DNA of 64,000 nt from Ceratopteris richardii (GCA_020310875.1 CM035423.1:141437223-141501222), one strand, 5' to 3'. Counted from the first letter of the stretch, positions 31,182 to 42,758 are shown. The notes: generated by a model not told the origin, from the sequence alone. Numbers and translations are program-made.

Positions 31182-31898
31182 CTAGTAGACTGTTGTGTGG
31201 ACAGCCTCTGGAACTCCTAAAGATTCTGACACTAATTTGAGGGTGTCAATAAAATGTTGATCCACCCCATCATTTGATAGCATTTCTTGCATCAAAGCTT
31301 GGCCTGACACAAGAGAGAGTTGATGCCTTTCTTGTACTGCCTTGATTGTATCGTATAACCTTTGTAGCTGAGCTGTGTATGCAGGTGCACCTACAAGTTC
31401 TGGCACTTCTTGTTGCTCATCTTGATGCTCTTGATCATAATCCTCCTCATCTTCCTCTTGTTCTTCATCTTCATCATCCTCTTCATCCACTTCAACTGTG
31501 GTGACAGGTACTTGGGAGGTTGTCACCTGCGGTTGAACATTCTCCACTTGTTGTTCCTCTTCTGCCTCCAGCTCCACGTCTTGTAACAATTGTTCGAAGT
31601 CTTCATTCGTGAGTTCTTCCAAGGGTGCTCCACCAGGAAATTCAAGATCGGTTGGGACTGGAGGAAATATCAAGTTAGGCCCATCGGTGCTGCGTCTTGG
31701 AAGTCGTAGTGTGAATGGCCGAACTCTCCGGGGTGGAGGGGTAACGTTTGGTGTTAGGGTGGCTCCACGTGGTTGAGCACAAGGGACTTGGACAGTACCT
31801 CTCATCTTCTTAGAAGGGGGTCCAATGGATGTCCGGCCTCTAAACTGCTCTACTCGATTCCACATCAGGGCCCGTTGAATAGGGATGTCATAAGCCAA
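31182..31898 (-). CDS. C: accessory region, acidic part
   Basis: A 238-aa frame. It has a basic start (~1-60), then a strongly acidic run of D and E (residues ~130-165) and a short helical C-terminal part. It lies between the N-terminal domain and the proline-rich part. The acidic and basic blocks recall nucleic-acid or chromatin-binding proteins, but nothing specific is recognised. Confidence 0.55.
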   Translation of the reverse strand: MAYDIPIQRALMWNRVEQFRGRTSIGPPSKKMRGTVQVPCAQPRGATLTPNVTPPPRRVRPFTLRLPRRSTDGPNLIFPPVPTDLEFPGGAPLEELTNEDFEQLLQDVELEAEEEQQVENVQPQVTTSQVPVTTVEVDEEDDEDEEQEEDEEDYDQEHQDEQQEVPELVGAPAYTAQLQRLYDTIKAVQERHQLSLVSGQALMQEMLSNDGVDQHFIDTLKLVSESLGVPEAVHTTVY

Positions 31899-31958
31899 AC
31901 ACCTATAAATGATTCTAGTCAGAGCACAACATCCATATAAAACCTGCTTCCGCGACCA

Positions 31959-32801
31959 TCATTTGTGGGCTAGGTGTATCTGGTCAATTATCCAGTGGGG
32001 TAAGTTGATGGTAAGGCTCTGTGTCTCTGCCATATACAAACTAAACCATATCTTTTTGGGTGGCATGGTGAATCTATCTTGGGCAGGAAAAGCAAAGTGT
32101 TGCATGCACATGCGAAGGTGGATTGCAATATTAGGCGTCATGGCCACCATGTCCTTGAGCTTGGTGAGGCTTCGATTCTTCATGTAATCAGGCACTAGGG
32201 TCTCCTTCTCTGTTGGAATATGCATTCCGCGCATATCTAGGGCCTCTCTCACCAAGTTGTTTGATAGCCTAAACCTCTTGAGCTCATTTCCCTTTGTCAG
32301 AGATGGAAGCACAAATGAGCTTGCGCCTTTTGGGTTCTTGTTTGGAGTCAAGGTGTTGATGAGATAGTAGCATCGCATGAAGTCAGGCTTTGGGAGCCGG
32401 GCACTGAAGTATGCACCCAATCATGCCTTCTCCCATACCGGACATAGACATTCTGCATTTTGTAACTTCTCGAATTCCCTTGTAAAGAAATGGTATTTAC
32501 CTGGCTTCCCATTGAAGTCCAACTCTGATTCCCATAGGTATGTTCCCTCTCCCAAGGGTCCTTCTACTTCACTAAACTAGTGGGAAGCTTTTCCTACGGG
32601 TATGGTATGGCCACTGGGAGGGTCCGCAATAGGTATGATTTTGATGGCCTGCAATTCTTCTGGTCTTTCATTTGTCTCAGGCAAAACGGGTAAACTGTCT
32701 AAGTCCACCACTTGCTGGCCCGTTCCTGTTTGAGAGCTTGTTCCCGCAGCATCAGCCATGTTGTAGAATTCCCTGCCGGTTCTGTGAGAATATATGAACA
32801 A
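31959..32801 (-). pseudogene. C: accessory region, N-terminal domain
   Basis: Frames 32577-32801 (starts MADAAGTSS) and 31959-32420 (153 aa) hold the N-terminal domain: CMQHFAFPAQD, KKIWFSLYMA, WIIDQI. It matches A 20.9-22.1 kb and resembles the plant transposon-associated domain found in Athila 3' frames (pattern-level inference). It is broken. The short stretch 32802-32890 up to G has no gene. Confidence 0.6.
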
Positions 32802-32890
32802 ACGTTAACATTGCAATGGACACAAAATGACACTGTGTCCCCGTTACAACATTAACTTGATGAATTGTGATGTAGTTAGTTGGTTAGTTA

Positions 32891-33903
32891 TGTTGATGTG
32901 TGAAACATCACAAGAACTAAGCTAACGTGGTATTAGAATACCTCCATAACCATCATTAGCTTAGCAATACTCTGAACTTGAAAAACTTTACCACTAAACT
33001 TAGTAAATTTCAAAAATTTACTTCTCAGAAATCTACGCCTTTTCTTCAAGCTTCAAATCTGATATGTATTAGCTTGATCTTTGTAAATTCTTTTTATCAC
33101 TTGCTAATAGAAGTTCTTGCTAATGTTAAGTAACACATACCAAGCAAAACTTTCAAGTAATAACTTCAAATTTTTCTGAATTTACTCCAACATTTGCACT
33201 ATGTCTAAAATCTGAAAAATGACTTCATCGATTTGACATACCTTCACTATTAGACTCATTTCTCCGAGTATGCGTCCCGTTTCGTAAAGATCTTTTGACC
33301 AATTGTATTTGAAGATAGTAGCTTTAAAATGAGCTATCACTCATTAAAAACTTTACACTGTACTGTCAGATCTAACCTTAAGAAAATCACGGAAAAGTGC
33401 GCCAAAAAACTCGTAACTGTCAACTAACTTACACACTGATGTGAAATCACTTAGAACTCAATATACAAGAGGAATTCAATCAATTCCTTTTACACAAACA
33501 TGTATTAACTATCAGAGAGAATGTGTACAAAATGGCTTGGCCTCATTATGCTCATAGCCACAGAAAACTCTCATATACTGAGTAGTTCATCCTCAACATC
33601 TCTCTCAGAAAAACCCGACTTTTCTCTATTCACTCAAGGATTACAAAATTGAGTTCATCTATCATTTTTCAACTCAAATTAACTTATATACATCTAGTTT
33701 ACATACTCCTAGACTCTGATTCGTAAGTTTTGAAGTTCTATGTCAAAACTAGACTTCTAATTTTGCACTAAATTACAAGAGTGAATTTGTCCCTTCACTT
33801 AGGCTTAATTTTCTGAGTGCTTTGTCTTCACTTCTCCTTGTCTTTCTTTTTCCTTCATATATCTTCATTTATTCATGTCTAATTAGTGAGTGAAGTCCCA
33901 ACA
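32891..33903 (-). repeat. G 3' LTR
   Basis: 1013 bp, TG...CA, the undisturbed copy of the pair. It lies downstream of pol in minus-strand sense. Confidence 0.95.
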
Positions 33904-33916
33904 ACTCCCCCTCAAT
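33904..33916 (-). promoter_or_regulatory. G: polypurine tract
   Basis: The minus strand reads GATTGAGGGGGAG directly against the 3' LTR. Confidence 0.85.
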
Positions 33917-33941
33917 CACTAATTAGCATGCTCTAACTTCT

Positions 33942-36467
33942 TCATGTAGTTTTCTTCTCTTTTATTCCTGCCATCTCTTTGAATCTACTTGTCTTTACTC
34001 CATCCAAGCTCTTTGTCATAATATCTGCAATCTGATCTTTTGTAGAAGTGTACACTACTTCAAACTCCTTCTCCATTACCTTTTCTCTCAAGAAATGATA
34101 TTGTATCTCTATATGCTTTGTTCTTGCATGAAATACAGGATTTGCTGCAAGATATAATGAACTCATATTATCTCCATGTATGATAGGTATGCCTTGATCA
34201 ATATCCAAACTTTTGAACAAAGTCTGCATCCATATCACTTCTTTTGCTGCTTCCACAAGTCCTTTGTACTCAGTTTCTGTTGATGATAAAGCCACTGTAT
34301 GTTGCTTCTTTGAACACCAACTCACAAGTTTATCTCCAATGTATATCATGTAGCCATGAGTTGATCTTCTATCATCCTGACTTCCTGCCCAATCTGAATC
34401 ACTATATGCTCTCAACCTTATATCTGATGTAAAGGGATAATATAACCCTTCCTTCAAAGTTCCTTTGATATATCTAAGAACTCTTTGACCTGCAATCCAA
34501 TGTGGATCCTTTGGACAATGCATGAACTGAGAAAGAACTCCCACTGCATAGCTAAGATCAGGTCTTGTTAGTGTAGCATAAATCAAGCTTCCCACTAAAG
34601 ATTGATACTTCCTCATATCTTTGAACTCTGCACCATCATATCTACTGAGTTTATGATTGACCTCTAATGGTGTTGATGCCTCTCTGCAATTCTCCATGTT
34701 AAACTTCTTTAAAAGATTCAATAGATACCTTTCTTGTGATACATATATGCCATGTTCTGCATAAGTGATTTCCATTCCAAGAAAATATGACAATTTTCCT
34801 AGATCACTTATCTTGAATTCCTTCTCAAGTAACCTCTTCACCTCCTTGATTCCTTCATTTGAGGTACCTGTAATTATAATGTCATCTACATAAATACAAA
34901 TGTAGATCATACCTTCATCTGTTCTCTTGATAAGTAAACTTGCATCTGCCTTTGAACTTTGATATCCAAGATCATTAAGATACTTCACAAGTCTATAGTT
35001 CCAAGCTCTTGGAGCTTGTTTCAAACCATAAAGTGCTCTTCTCAATCTGCAAACATAATTTGGAAACTTGTAATCTGCAAACCCTTGAGGTTGCTCCATG
35101 TAAACCTCATCTGATATATACCCATTCAAAAATGCATTCTTTATATCCAATTGACTTAATGTCCATCCTTTTGATGCTGCAATAGCTATGATTGTCCTTA
35201 TGGTTGACATCTTTGCCACAGGACTGAATGTCTCATCATAATCTATGCCATGAGTTTGAGCATAGCCTTTAACCACCAATCTGGCTTTGTATCTGGCTAT
35301 TCTTCCATCTGCATGCTTCTTTATTTTGTAAACCCATTTATTTCCAATCACTTTCTTACCATTAGGTTTTGGAACAAGTTCCCAAGTTTTATTTTCTTCA
35401 AGTGAATCAAACTCTTCCTTCATTGCTTCTTCCCATTGTCTCTTACCTTTTGCTTCATCATAGCTTTGGGGCTCTTCATCTTCCTTAATCAAGTAAGCAT
35501 AGTTTTTCTGAGTCAAATAAGAAGTATCATAAGAATACCTTGTAGGTTGTTTCCTCATTCTAGTTGATCTTCTTAGTTCACACTCTTCATGTGTATCTGG
35601 ATATACTTCTTCATCAAATCTTGGTTCATCTTCATTTCTTCTATATGATCCAACTCTAGATGTGCTTGCTTGCATATGATCTTCATCTCCATCTACCTGC
35701 ATATGTGATTTACCTCTTTCACTTCTTCTTACCTCTTCTTCAAATGGTTCAAGGTTACAATCTTTATCTGCATACCAACTCTTCTGTTCATCAAATGTCA
35801 CATCTCTCGAAACAATAAATTGTTTAGTTAGAGGATTCCATAGTCTATAACCCATCTGCTTTTCATCATACCCAATAAATACATATTTTTCAGCCTTTGG
35901 TTCAAGCTTATATCTGAGTTGTGATGGTACATAAGCATAGACAATTGATCCAAACACCTTACAATGATCAAGTGTTGGTTTTTTACCCCACCATGCTTCA
36001 TAAGGGGTCATTCCATTTAGAGCTGCACATGGTAACCTATTCACAAGATATGTAGCTGTATTTATAGCCTCAGCCCAAAGATAATTAGGGCAATTCTTTT
36101 CTTTTAACATTGCTCTTGCAAACTCAACCAATGTTCTATTCCTTCTTTCTGCAACCCCATTGTGTTGAGGTGTATACCTGCAAGTTATTTTTCTCTTGAT
36201 ACTTGCATTCCAAACATAATCATTGAATTCTTGGGAGAAGTATTCTCCCCCTCCATCAGACCTTAATCTCTTAAGCTTTTGACCTGTAACTCTTTTTGCA
36301 TAAGCATGAAAATGTTTGAAAGCTCCAAATACTTCTGATCTTTCCTTTAGAACATAGATTGTTATCCACCTTGTAGCATCATCAATGAAAAGAACATAAT
36401 ACCTAGACCCATTGATTGATCCTTCTTTTGTTGGTCCCAATACATCTGTATGTATGAGCTCTAGCAA
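33942..36467 (-). CDS. pol: G: copia pol part: integrase core, RT and RNase H
   Basis: An 841-aa open frame. Integrase core starts at once (HTDVLGP, FIDDATRW, SDGGGEY, with the glutamate in HNGVAERRN). An acidic/basic linker follows. RT lies at ~345-590 (NKWVYKIKK, QLDIKNAFLNG, YGLKQAPRAW, and the active site YVDDI near residue 524). RNase H is at the end (YSDSDWAGS, SSTETEY, KHIEIQYHF). Upstream parts of pol lie in separate frames, so the element is broken although this piece is open. Confidence 0.9.
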   Translation of the reverse strand: MLELIHTDVLGPTKEGSINGSRYYVLFIDDATRWITIYVLKERSEVFGAFKHFHAYAKRVTGQKLKRLRSDGGGEYFSQEFNDYVWNASIKRKITCRYTPQHNGVAERRNRTLVEFARAMLKEKNCPNYLWAEAINTATYLVNRLPCAALNGMTPYEAWWGKKPTLDHCKVFGSIVYAYVPSQLRYKLEPKAEKYVFIGYDEKQMGYRLWNPLTKQFIVSRDVTFDEQKSWYADKDCNLEPFEEEVRRSERGKSHMQVDGDEDHMQASTSRVGSYRRNEDEPRFDEEVYPDTHEECELRRSTRMRKQPTRYSYDTSYLTQKNYAYLIKEDEEPQSYDEAKGKRQWEEAMKEEFDSLEENKTWELVPKPNGKKVIGNKWVYKIKKHADGRIARYKARLVVKGYAQTHGIDYDETFSPVAKMSTIRTIIAIAASKGWTLSQLDIKNAFLNGYISDEVYMEQPQGFADYKFPNYVCRLRRALYGLKQAPRAWNYRLVKYLNDLGYQSSKADASLLIKRTDEGMIYICIYVDDIIITGTSNEGIKEVKRLLEKEFKISDLGKLSYFLGMEITYAEHGIYVSQERYLLNLLKKFNMENCREASTPLEVNHKLSRYDGAEFKDMRKYQSLVGSLIYATLTRPDLSYAVGVLSQFMHCPKDPHWIAGQRVLRYIKGTLKEGLYYPFTSDIRLRAYSDSDWAGSQDDRRSTHGYMIYIGDKLVSWCSKKQHTVALSSTETEYKGLVEAAKEVIWMQTLFKSLDIDQGIPIIHGDNMSSLYLAANPVFHARTKHIEIQYHFLREKVMEKEFEVVYTSTKDQIADIMTKSLDGVKTSRFKEMAGIKEKKTT

Positions 36468-36487
36468 ACCATCATGCTTGAAACCTT

Positions 36488-37235
36488 TCTTCTAAAATGA
36501 TAATCTGTGTGCCTTTCCCATTTGACAAGCTTCACACTTGTAGATCATATGTTGACTTTTTACATTTGGTAGCCCTATTACAGATTGATTCTCCACCATG
36601 GTTTTAATTCCTCTTTCATTGAAGTGTCCTAACCTCTTATGCCAAAGATCTCATTCTATAAGTACTCCATCACCATGTGTGATTAGGGCTTGACCAACAT
36701 TCCCTTGCACTTTGAGAGTAAAAATTCTACCTTCCTTCTTACCACAAACAATTTGATTGTATCCATCCTCTGGATCTTCAACAAATACCCCTTCATTTGT
36801 AAATCTGACTTGAAAACCTTTTTCCACTATTTATCCCACACTAATCAGATTCTTTGGTATTGTTGGAACATACAAAACATTTGTTAACAAATCAGCTCCA
36901 CTCCTGCACTTCACTTTTCCAATTGAATGTACATTATGTTTTGTATTGTCACCTGTTTGTACTGTATGACTTGAATTACCTTCTTCCAATTCTGACAACA
37001 ATTCTATATTACCTGACAAATGATTTGAACAACCAGAATCAATATAAAATACCTTGAGATCCTCCTTCTCTGATGTACTTATTGAATTCATCATCAATGT
37101 TGTATGACTATCATTTTGTGTATCATTTGCATAATTGTAATAGGTAGTGTTATAAGACTGATTCTAATTCCAATTTCTTCCACCACCTCTACCAAAGACT
37201 CCTCTTGAATTCTGTCTTCCTCTTTGAAATTGACT
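36488..37235 (-). pseudogene. G: copia protease and integrase zinc region
   Basis: The frame 36831-37097 holds the protease active site FYIDSGCSNHLSG. The stretch down to 36488 holds the integrase zinc region (a CEACQMGKAH-type end). It joins gag to the pol frame and is broken. Confidence 0.8.
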
Positions 37236-38135
37236 CTAAAACCTTCCACCTCTTCCTCTGCCATTATTGCTTTGATTTTGATTCGACCCTTGTTGATTAT
37301 GCCAACAATCATATGCTAGATGATTGCTCAATCCACAAATCCAACATGCTTTCTTGTTATTGTTCTGATTACCTCTACCTCTTCCATTTCCTCGACCTTT
37401 ACCTCTGCCAATACCTCTTCCTCTTGCATAATTTTCTTGAGTGGTAACCTCTTCTTCATCCTTTGCTTTACCTTTCTCATTTTTCTTCTTATTCTTTGCA
37501 TACATAGCTGAACTATATCCTTTATCTCCATCTGATTTCAAGTCTTGCTCAAATGTGAGCATTAGTCCAAGCAATTGATTCAATTCTGGCACATAATGAT
37601 TTAATGAGAGTTCAGTTGAGAGTACAAAAGGTTTCCACCTTTCATCTCCTCTCAACCCTGCAAGTAATTGTGCTATCAACCTATGATCTTCAATATCCTC
37701 ATCAATAGATCCAAGGCTATCTGCCAAGTCCTTCATCTTAGTGACATAATCACTAATGCTCTAATTTTGATTTTTCTTAAATGTGGTGAATTCTGACCAT
37801 AATCTAGCCTTCCTAGCTTTAGTAGTGTTTTGGAAGTGATCTTCCAAGGCATTCCATATATCTTCAGCTGTTTCTAATCCTCTGATATGTGGTAACAAAT
37901 GATCTGTGATAGTGTTATATATATAAGCCCTTGCACTTGCATCTCTCTTCTGCCATAGCTTCAAAGCTTCTAGTTCTTCTTTCCTTGGTTGACTCTCATC
38001 TTCAAATTTAGGCTTTTCTTCTTCACCTGTCACATATATCATTAGACCCTTACTCATAAGTAAGGCTTCCATTCTCATTACCCAAGCAGGATAATTATCT
38101 CTGTCCAATTTGTCAATAGATACATGATCTGCCAT
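37236..38135 (-). pseudogene. gag: G: copia gag
   Basis: Frames 37761-38135 and 37236-37736. It starts MADHVSIDKLDRDNYPAW, typical of copia gag, has the helical gag domain, then a G/R-rich basic stretch and one zinc knuckle CWICGLSNHLAYDC (CX2CX4HX4C). It is broken about once. The leader from 38136 to the primer site holds no gene. Confidence 0.85.
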
Positions 38136-38334
38136 AGTCTTCTTGCTTCTGCTTCAACCTGTGAGTATATAGTTAAAGAATGGTACCTTTTGTAGATCTT
38201 TACCCTTGAGAATAACTTCGAAGTACTCCTTTGATGTCTTTTGTTGTTGAACACCTCAGCTTTCACCTTCTTTAATGGAGAACTCTTCAATTCCTCTTGT
38301 ATCTGCTCCTCCTTTCACTCACGAGGACCTTTCT

Positions 38335-38346
38335 GCTCTGATACCA
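38335..38346 (-). promoter_or_regulatory. G: primer-binding site (initiator Met tRNA)
   Basis: The minus strand reads TGGTATCAGAGC, two bases from the 5' LTR. Confidence 0.95.
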
Positions 38347-38348
38347 CT

Positions 38349-40382
38349 TGTTGATGTGTGAAACATCACAAGAACTAAGCTAAAGTGGTATTAGAATACC
38401 TCCATAACCATCATTAGCTTAGCAATACTCTGAACTTGAAAAACTTTACCACTAAACTTAGTAAATTTCAAAAATTTACTTCTCAGAAATCTGCGCCTTT
38501 TCTTCAAGCTTCAAATTTGATATGTATTAGCTTGATCTTTGTAAATTCTTTTGATCACCTGATAATAGAAGTTCTTGCTAATGTTAAGTAACACATACCA
38601 AGCAAAACTTTCAAGTAATAACTTCAAATTTTTCTGAATTTACTCCAACATTTGCACTATGTCTGAAATCTGAAAAATGACTTCATCGATTTGACATACC
38701 TTCACTGTTAGACTCATTTCTCCGAGTATGCGTCCCGTTTCGTAAAGATCTTTTGACCAATTGTAGTTGAAGATAGTAGCTTTAAAATGAGCTATCACTC
38801 ATTAAAAACTTTACATTGTACTGTCAGATCTGACCTTAAGAAAATCAGGGAAAAGTGCGCCAGAAAACTCGTAACTGTCAACTAACTTACACACTGATGT
38901 GAAATCACTTAGAACTCAATATACAAGAGAAATTCGATCAATTCCTTTTACACAAACATGTATTAACTATCAGAGAGAATGTGTACAAAATGGCTTGGCC
39001 TCATTATGCTCATAGCCACAGAAAACTCTCATATACTGAGTAGTTCATCCTCAACATCTCTCTCAGAAAAACCCGACTTTTCTCTATTCACTCAGGGATT
39101 ACAAAATTGAGTTCATCTATCATTTTTCAACTCAAATTAACTTATATACATCTAGTTTACATACTCATAGACTCTAATTCGTAAGTTTTGAAGTTCTATG
39201 TCAAAACTAGACTTCTAATTTGTTGGAGCAAGACAATCAACAAATTGTGATTATACAAAGGGCAGAAGTAAATACATGAAGAGAAGATTGAAGATCAATG
39301 TCATGAATTGAAGGAAAGAATCAGATAGTAAAGCTCTTTAATCAAATGTATATTAGTTCTTTCAAGATACTTCAATATACTTGAAGTAGTTACGAGTCAG
39401 GACTTGTATATATATTAAAGTACATGTTTGTAGTAGATGAGAGACATAGAGAAGAGAGTTGAGATGAGTTAGTTGATGTACATTGTACAAATCAACCATC
39501 AGATGTATGAAGAAAATAGATAAGTGAAAAATTCAGATATGGCGCGTCGATCTTCTCTCCCATTCTCCTTCTGTGTTTAACCTTTTGAGAAATCCTTTTG
39601 CACGTATCTAAGTCAATAGCTAATCTATCTATGACTAGAATTTGAGAGGCTAATTGCAATCAGGCTGAGAGAATTTAGTTTAGGAACATTCATATGTGAA
39701 GATGTTCTGAGAGTCGTAAAAATTGGCGCAGATTTCATGTTCAGAGAAATGAACATTGCTCAGTGCACAGTGTAAAGTTTTACACAAGTGAGGGCTCAAA
39801 ATCTAAGTTGAAAGGTAAGCCATATATGGCTAAAAGATCTTGATCAAACGGGATTTACTTTGGGAGGTCCAGTGTTAAGAAATTACAGGTGTCAAAGTCA
39901 CCATTGCAAAGAAGCTGTTTCAGACATAGGTAAAGTGCTTCACACATTTCTCACAGTATACTCAATCATTTTGAGAAATTTAACTTGGAATAGTTGCGCA
40001 ACCTTAAGGCGAAGCATTGTGCAAAGTTTTATGAAAAACTTTACAGAATTGATTAGTCAATGAGTGATTAATCTGCAGCAGATTTTTCAGGAAGTTTCAG
40101 TTTTCAACAGTTAGCCAAAATTCTAATAATTTGGTGATTGTTTTCTAAATTAAGTGAAGTCAGAAGTTGTTCTTGATATAGAGGAGTTCTAAATTCAAGT
40201 ACAACTTGTTCTTTTGGAGATTAACACTCTCCATCATAATTTTGCACTAAATTACAAGAGTGAATTTGTCCCTTCACTTAGGCTTAATTTTCTGAGTGCT
40301 TTGTCTTCACTTCTCCTTGTCTTTCTTTTTCCTTCATATATCTTCATTTATTCATGTCTAATTAGTGAGTGAAGTCCCAACA
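38349..40382 (-). repeat. G 5' LTR, split by a solo LTR
   Basis: It matches 32891-33903 over 38349-39220 and 40242-40382. Between them lies the 1016-bp insertion 39221-40236 with its duplicated taatt. Confidence 0.95.
39221..40236. mobile_element. Solo LTR inside G's 5' LTR
   Basis: 1016 bp starting TGTTGGAG and ending CTCCATCA, with near-inverted ends and the 5-bp duplication taatt on each side (39216-39220, 40237-40241). There is no primer site, coding sequence or second copy. This is what remains after recombination between two LTRs. TATATATATTAAA near 39.40 kb suggests plus orientation. The family is unidentified; it does not match the other LTRs here. Confidence 0.85.
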
Positions 40383-40978
40383 AGTTAGTGCTCGCGTGGA
40401 TGTGAGTGTGAAGTGTGGTTAGCTGATGCTGAATGCCTATGAGCTAATGGGGGGGTCGGGTGCAGTGTGAGGGTGATGCAGTTAGTCAGTGGTAATGAAT
40501 TTACAAATGGGGTCGGGGCTTTGTTACAAGTTTTAGGTTGCCAAATGCAGTGGATGGACGTTGATATTGATTGTGTGGAGACTTTGAAGAGTTTGATAGG
40601 GGTATCTACTTGAAAATGAGGCTTTTTAGGGACCCATTTACAAGTGATTCTACTTGTGCTCATGGAAGAATATGTGCCCGCGCGTGATGTATAAGCATGG
40701 GCATCTGATGTTCGAGTGAGTGAAACATGTTGTACCGGGTGTGGCCTCGGTGTAGCTATTTGAGCCCGCAAGCAAGCCTTAGGCACCCAGATTTGTCGTG
40801 ATTGTGGGCTGGCCTTCATTGACTTCTTGGGTACCCAAATAGACTTCACTTTCGCAGAAGAATTTATGAAAGACTTCTTATTAGTGTCGTGTTGTTGATT
40901 ACTAATAAGAGGTTTTGGCCGTGGGGTTGGCATGGTCGCAACAGGGTGTTCGCCTTTCCACACCCACACTTGTTTCAA
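40383..40978 (-). CDS. C: W-V-P-K repeat tail of pol
   Basis: A 197-aa frame (40385-40978) with repeated short motifs: KQVWVWKG (start), KSIWVPKK, RQIWVPKA, CKWVPKK and CIWQPK, spaced ~20-40 residues apart by S/T/P/H-rich linkers. It directly follows the post-integrase frame. B and A have the same arrangement. No domain is recognised. The regular W and K suggest a repeated short binding motif (inference). Confidence 0.7.
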
Positions 40979-40981
40979 CAG

Positions 40982-42241
40982 CTAGGATATTCTGCTTCGC
41001 ACGTGTTTTTGGCCTCCGTTATAGGTGGTACTCTGCTCCTGTATTTGATCTGCCTTTGGTTGCTTCATCCCTCTGGCCTTTGGAACAGAAGGGAGTGCCG
41101 TCTTATCCTTGATTCCGTTGTTGAGACAATCCTCTTTCTGCATCATACAGTTTTGGGCAAGAATAGCATTGTCAACTTCATGTGCACCCTTGGAAGGACC
41201 AGGAGTTCGTGCATTACCTAGTTCCTTGAGTGCCTCATTTTCCAATTCAATTGTAATTCGACTATGATTTACCCATACCTGAAGAAGTCCACTTCTCAGG
41301 TTTAGGTTGACTACATGATCATAGATCCAGTCCTGACCCAAGACAAGAGGCTCAGTGAGGTCCTCATCTTGACACACTAGTACTTTGACTGTCATTACTT
41401 CGTCTTGAGTATAGAGGGGAAGTTCCACCTCGCCCATGCAAGGGGTTTCCACACCTCCCAATCCTATGAGATATGCTTCTATAGGATTGACAATTAATTT
41501 CAACTCTTGACAATACGAAAATTTAACAGCACTAGTGGCTGCACTAGAGTCAATCAAGGCTCTTACAGTCCTTGCACCCTTTCCTTGTCCTATCTCTAAG
41601 GTTATAAAAGGACGTCGATCAATTATCCTATGAGAGCTAATACCTGAAACTTCACACATAGCCACATGATATCCTTGATCTGCATATGCATCTGCCGTAG
41701 GTTGCTCTCTACCCTGTCTTCTCAACTTCATTCTCCGGATACGTTCCAATGCTTCTGCTTGAGCTTCTTCTCGAATTCGTCTTTCTTCTTCTTTGCGTTT
41801 CTTAGCAGTGTTGAGTCGACTTAGCATCTCTTCGGTCAGAGGTTCCTGATATAACTTGACTCTGCATCCGCTTATGTAGCTCGGGAGAATATCGCCTTCC
41901 AATGTGGCTAGTTGCACTGCTCCACTTGTTGAGATTCTATTAATGATCATGGGTCCGTAGCCTCTCTTCTCTAGTTTCCTCGCATGTTGTTTCAAAGTGT
42001 AGACTAGTACTAGGTCGCCCGCCTTCAAACCTTTATCCTTAACGTGGGCATCAAAGTATGCCTTCTGTCGTTTCTTAGCTGCATATATTCTTGCAGCCGC
42101 CCTCAATCTTGTTTCTCCTAATCGTTCAAGGTCAAAAAGTCTAGAGGAGAGTTCATGACCCATCCATTCATGCTCTTGTGCCACTTTCAATGTAGGTATT
42201 AAGAAGTCCAACGGTAGCACTGCATTTTGGCCAAATACCAT
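40982..42241 (-). CDS. C: post-integrase region with second retropepsin-like domain
   Basis: A 419-aa frame. Residues ~1-150 are the integrase C-terminal part (GDLVLVYTLKQHA, CRVKLYQEPL). Then comes a charged E/K/R helix (~150-190), then a domain of ~100 residues (~205-310) that follows the retropepsin pattern: an RALID core near 224, then GGVETPCMGEVELP, and LVLGQDWIYDH near the end, like the ILGMDWL motif closing Ty3 proteases. C also has a normal protease before RT, so this is a second copy of the fold. The last ~100 residues are a linker to the W-V-P-K tail. Confidence 0.8.
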   Translation of the reverse strand: MVFGQNAVLPLDFLIPTLKVAQEHEWMGHELSSRLFDLERLGETRLRAAARIYAAKKRQKAYFDAHVKDKGLKAGDLVLVYTLKQHARKLEKRGYGPMIINRISTSGAVQLATLEGDILPSYISGCRVKLYQEPLTEEMLSRLNTAKKRKEEERRIREEAQAEALERIRRMKLRRQGREQPTADAYADQGYHVAMCEVSGISSHRIIDRRPFITLEIGQGKGARTVRALIDSSAATSAVKFSYCQELKLIVNPIEAYLIGLGGVETPCMGEVELPLYTQDEVMTVKVLVCQDEDLTEPLVLGQDWIYDHVVNLNLRSGLLQVWVNHSRITIELENEALKELGNARTPGPSKGAHEVDNAILAQNCMMQKEDCLNNGIKDKTALPSVPKARGMKQPKADQIQEQSTTYNGGQKHVRSRIS

Positions 42242-42392
42242 CTGAAAGGGGGTGGCTTGGAGTACCGTTTTGTAGGCGAATCAGTATGCCCAAACAGCGT
42301 GGTGTAGCTGTTTGTCCCAATCAGAGCGTTTATTATTCACTAATTTGGTCAGCACATTGCATAGAATCTTATTTGTGCTCTCGGCTTGGCCA

Positions 42393-42758
42393 TTAGCTTG
42401 AGGGTGATAGGGGGGCAGACTTCTTATGTACTACCAAGAATTCTTGGAGCAAATTTTCAATAACTTCATTCAAGAAGTGAGTGCCTCTGTCACTGACTAG
42501 CTCTATAGGTAACCCGTATCTGGTGAACACATTCTCAAATAAGAACTTAGCTGTTGTTTGAGCATCATTCTTCGTTGTGGCTTTTAGCTCTACCCATTTG
42601 GTTAGATAGTCCGTAGCAACAATGATATACTCTGCATGGGAACCCTTAGCTAGGGGATTAATAGGACCAACAAAGTCTATTCCCCACTTAGAGAATGCAC
42701 GTCCACCCATCATGGGTTTCAGTGGCATCTCATCCTTGCGTATAGGGTACTGAGTTCT
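42393..42758 (-). pseudogene. C: integrase core
   Basis: The 111-aa frame 42393-42728 holds KWGIDFVGPI and SDRGTHFLNE, the first two catalytic acidic sites. The third (NGQAES type) lies in the sequence just left of it. It is close to A and B and broken nearby. Confidence 0.8.

Larger units (their letters stand above)
32891..40382 (-). mobile_element. Element G: Ty1/copia retrotransposon
   Basis: G is a minus-strand copia element inserted in C, with the duplication agtta at 32886-32890 and 40383-40387. Its LTRs are about 1013 bp, once the solo LTR inside the right one is set aside. It has a Met-tRNA primer site and a polypurine tract. By eye the LTRs differ at ~2% of positions, so it is intermediate in age (about 0.8 million years at 1.3e-8). 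The coding region is broken a few times. Confidence 0.95.
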
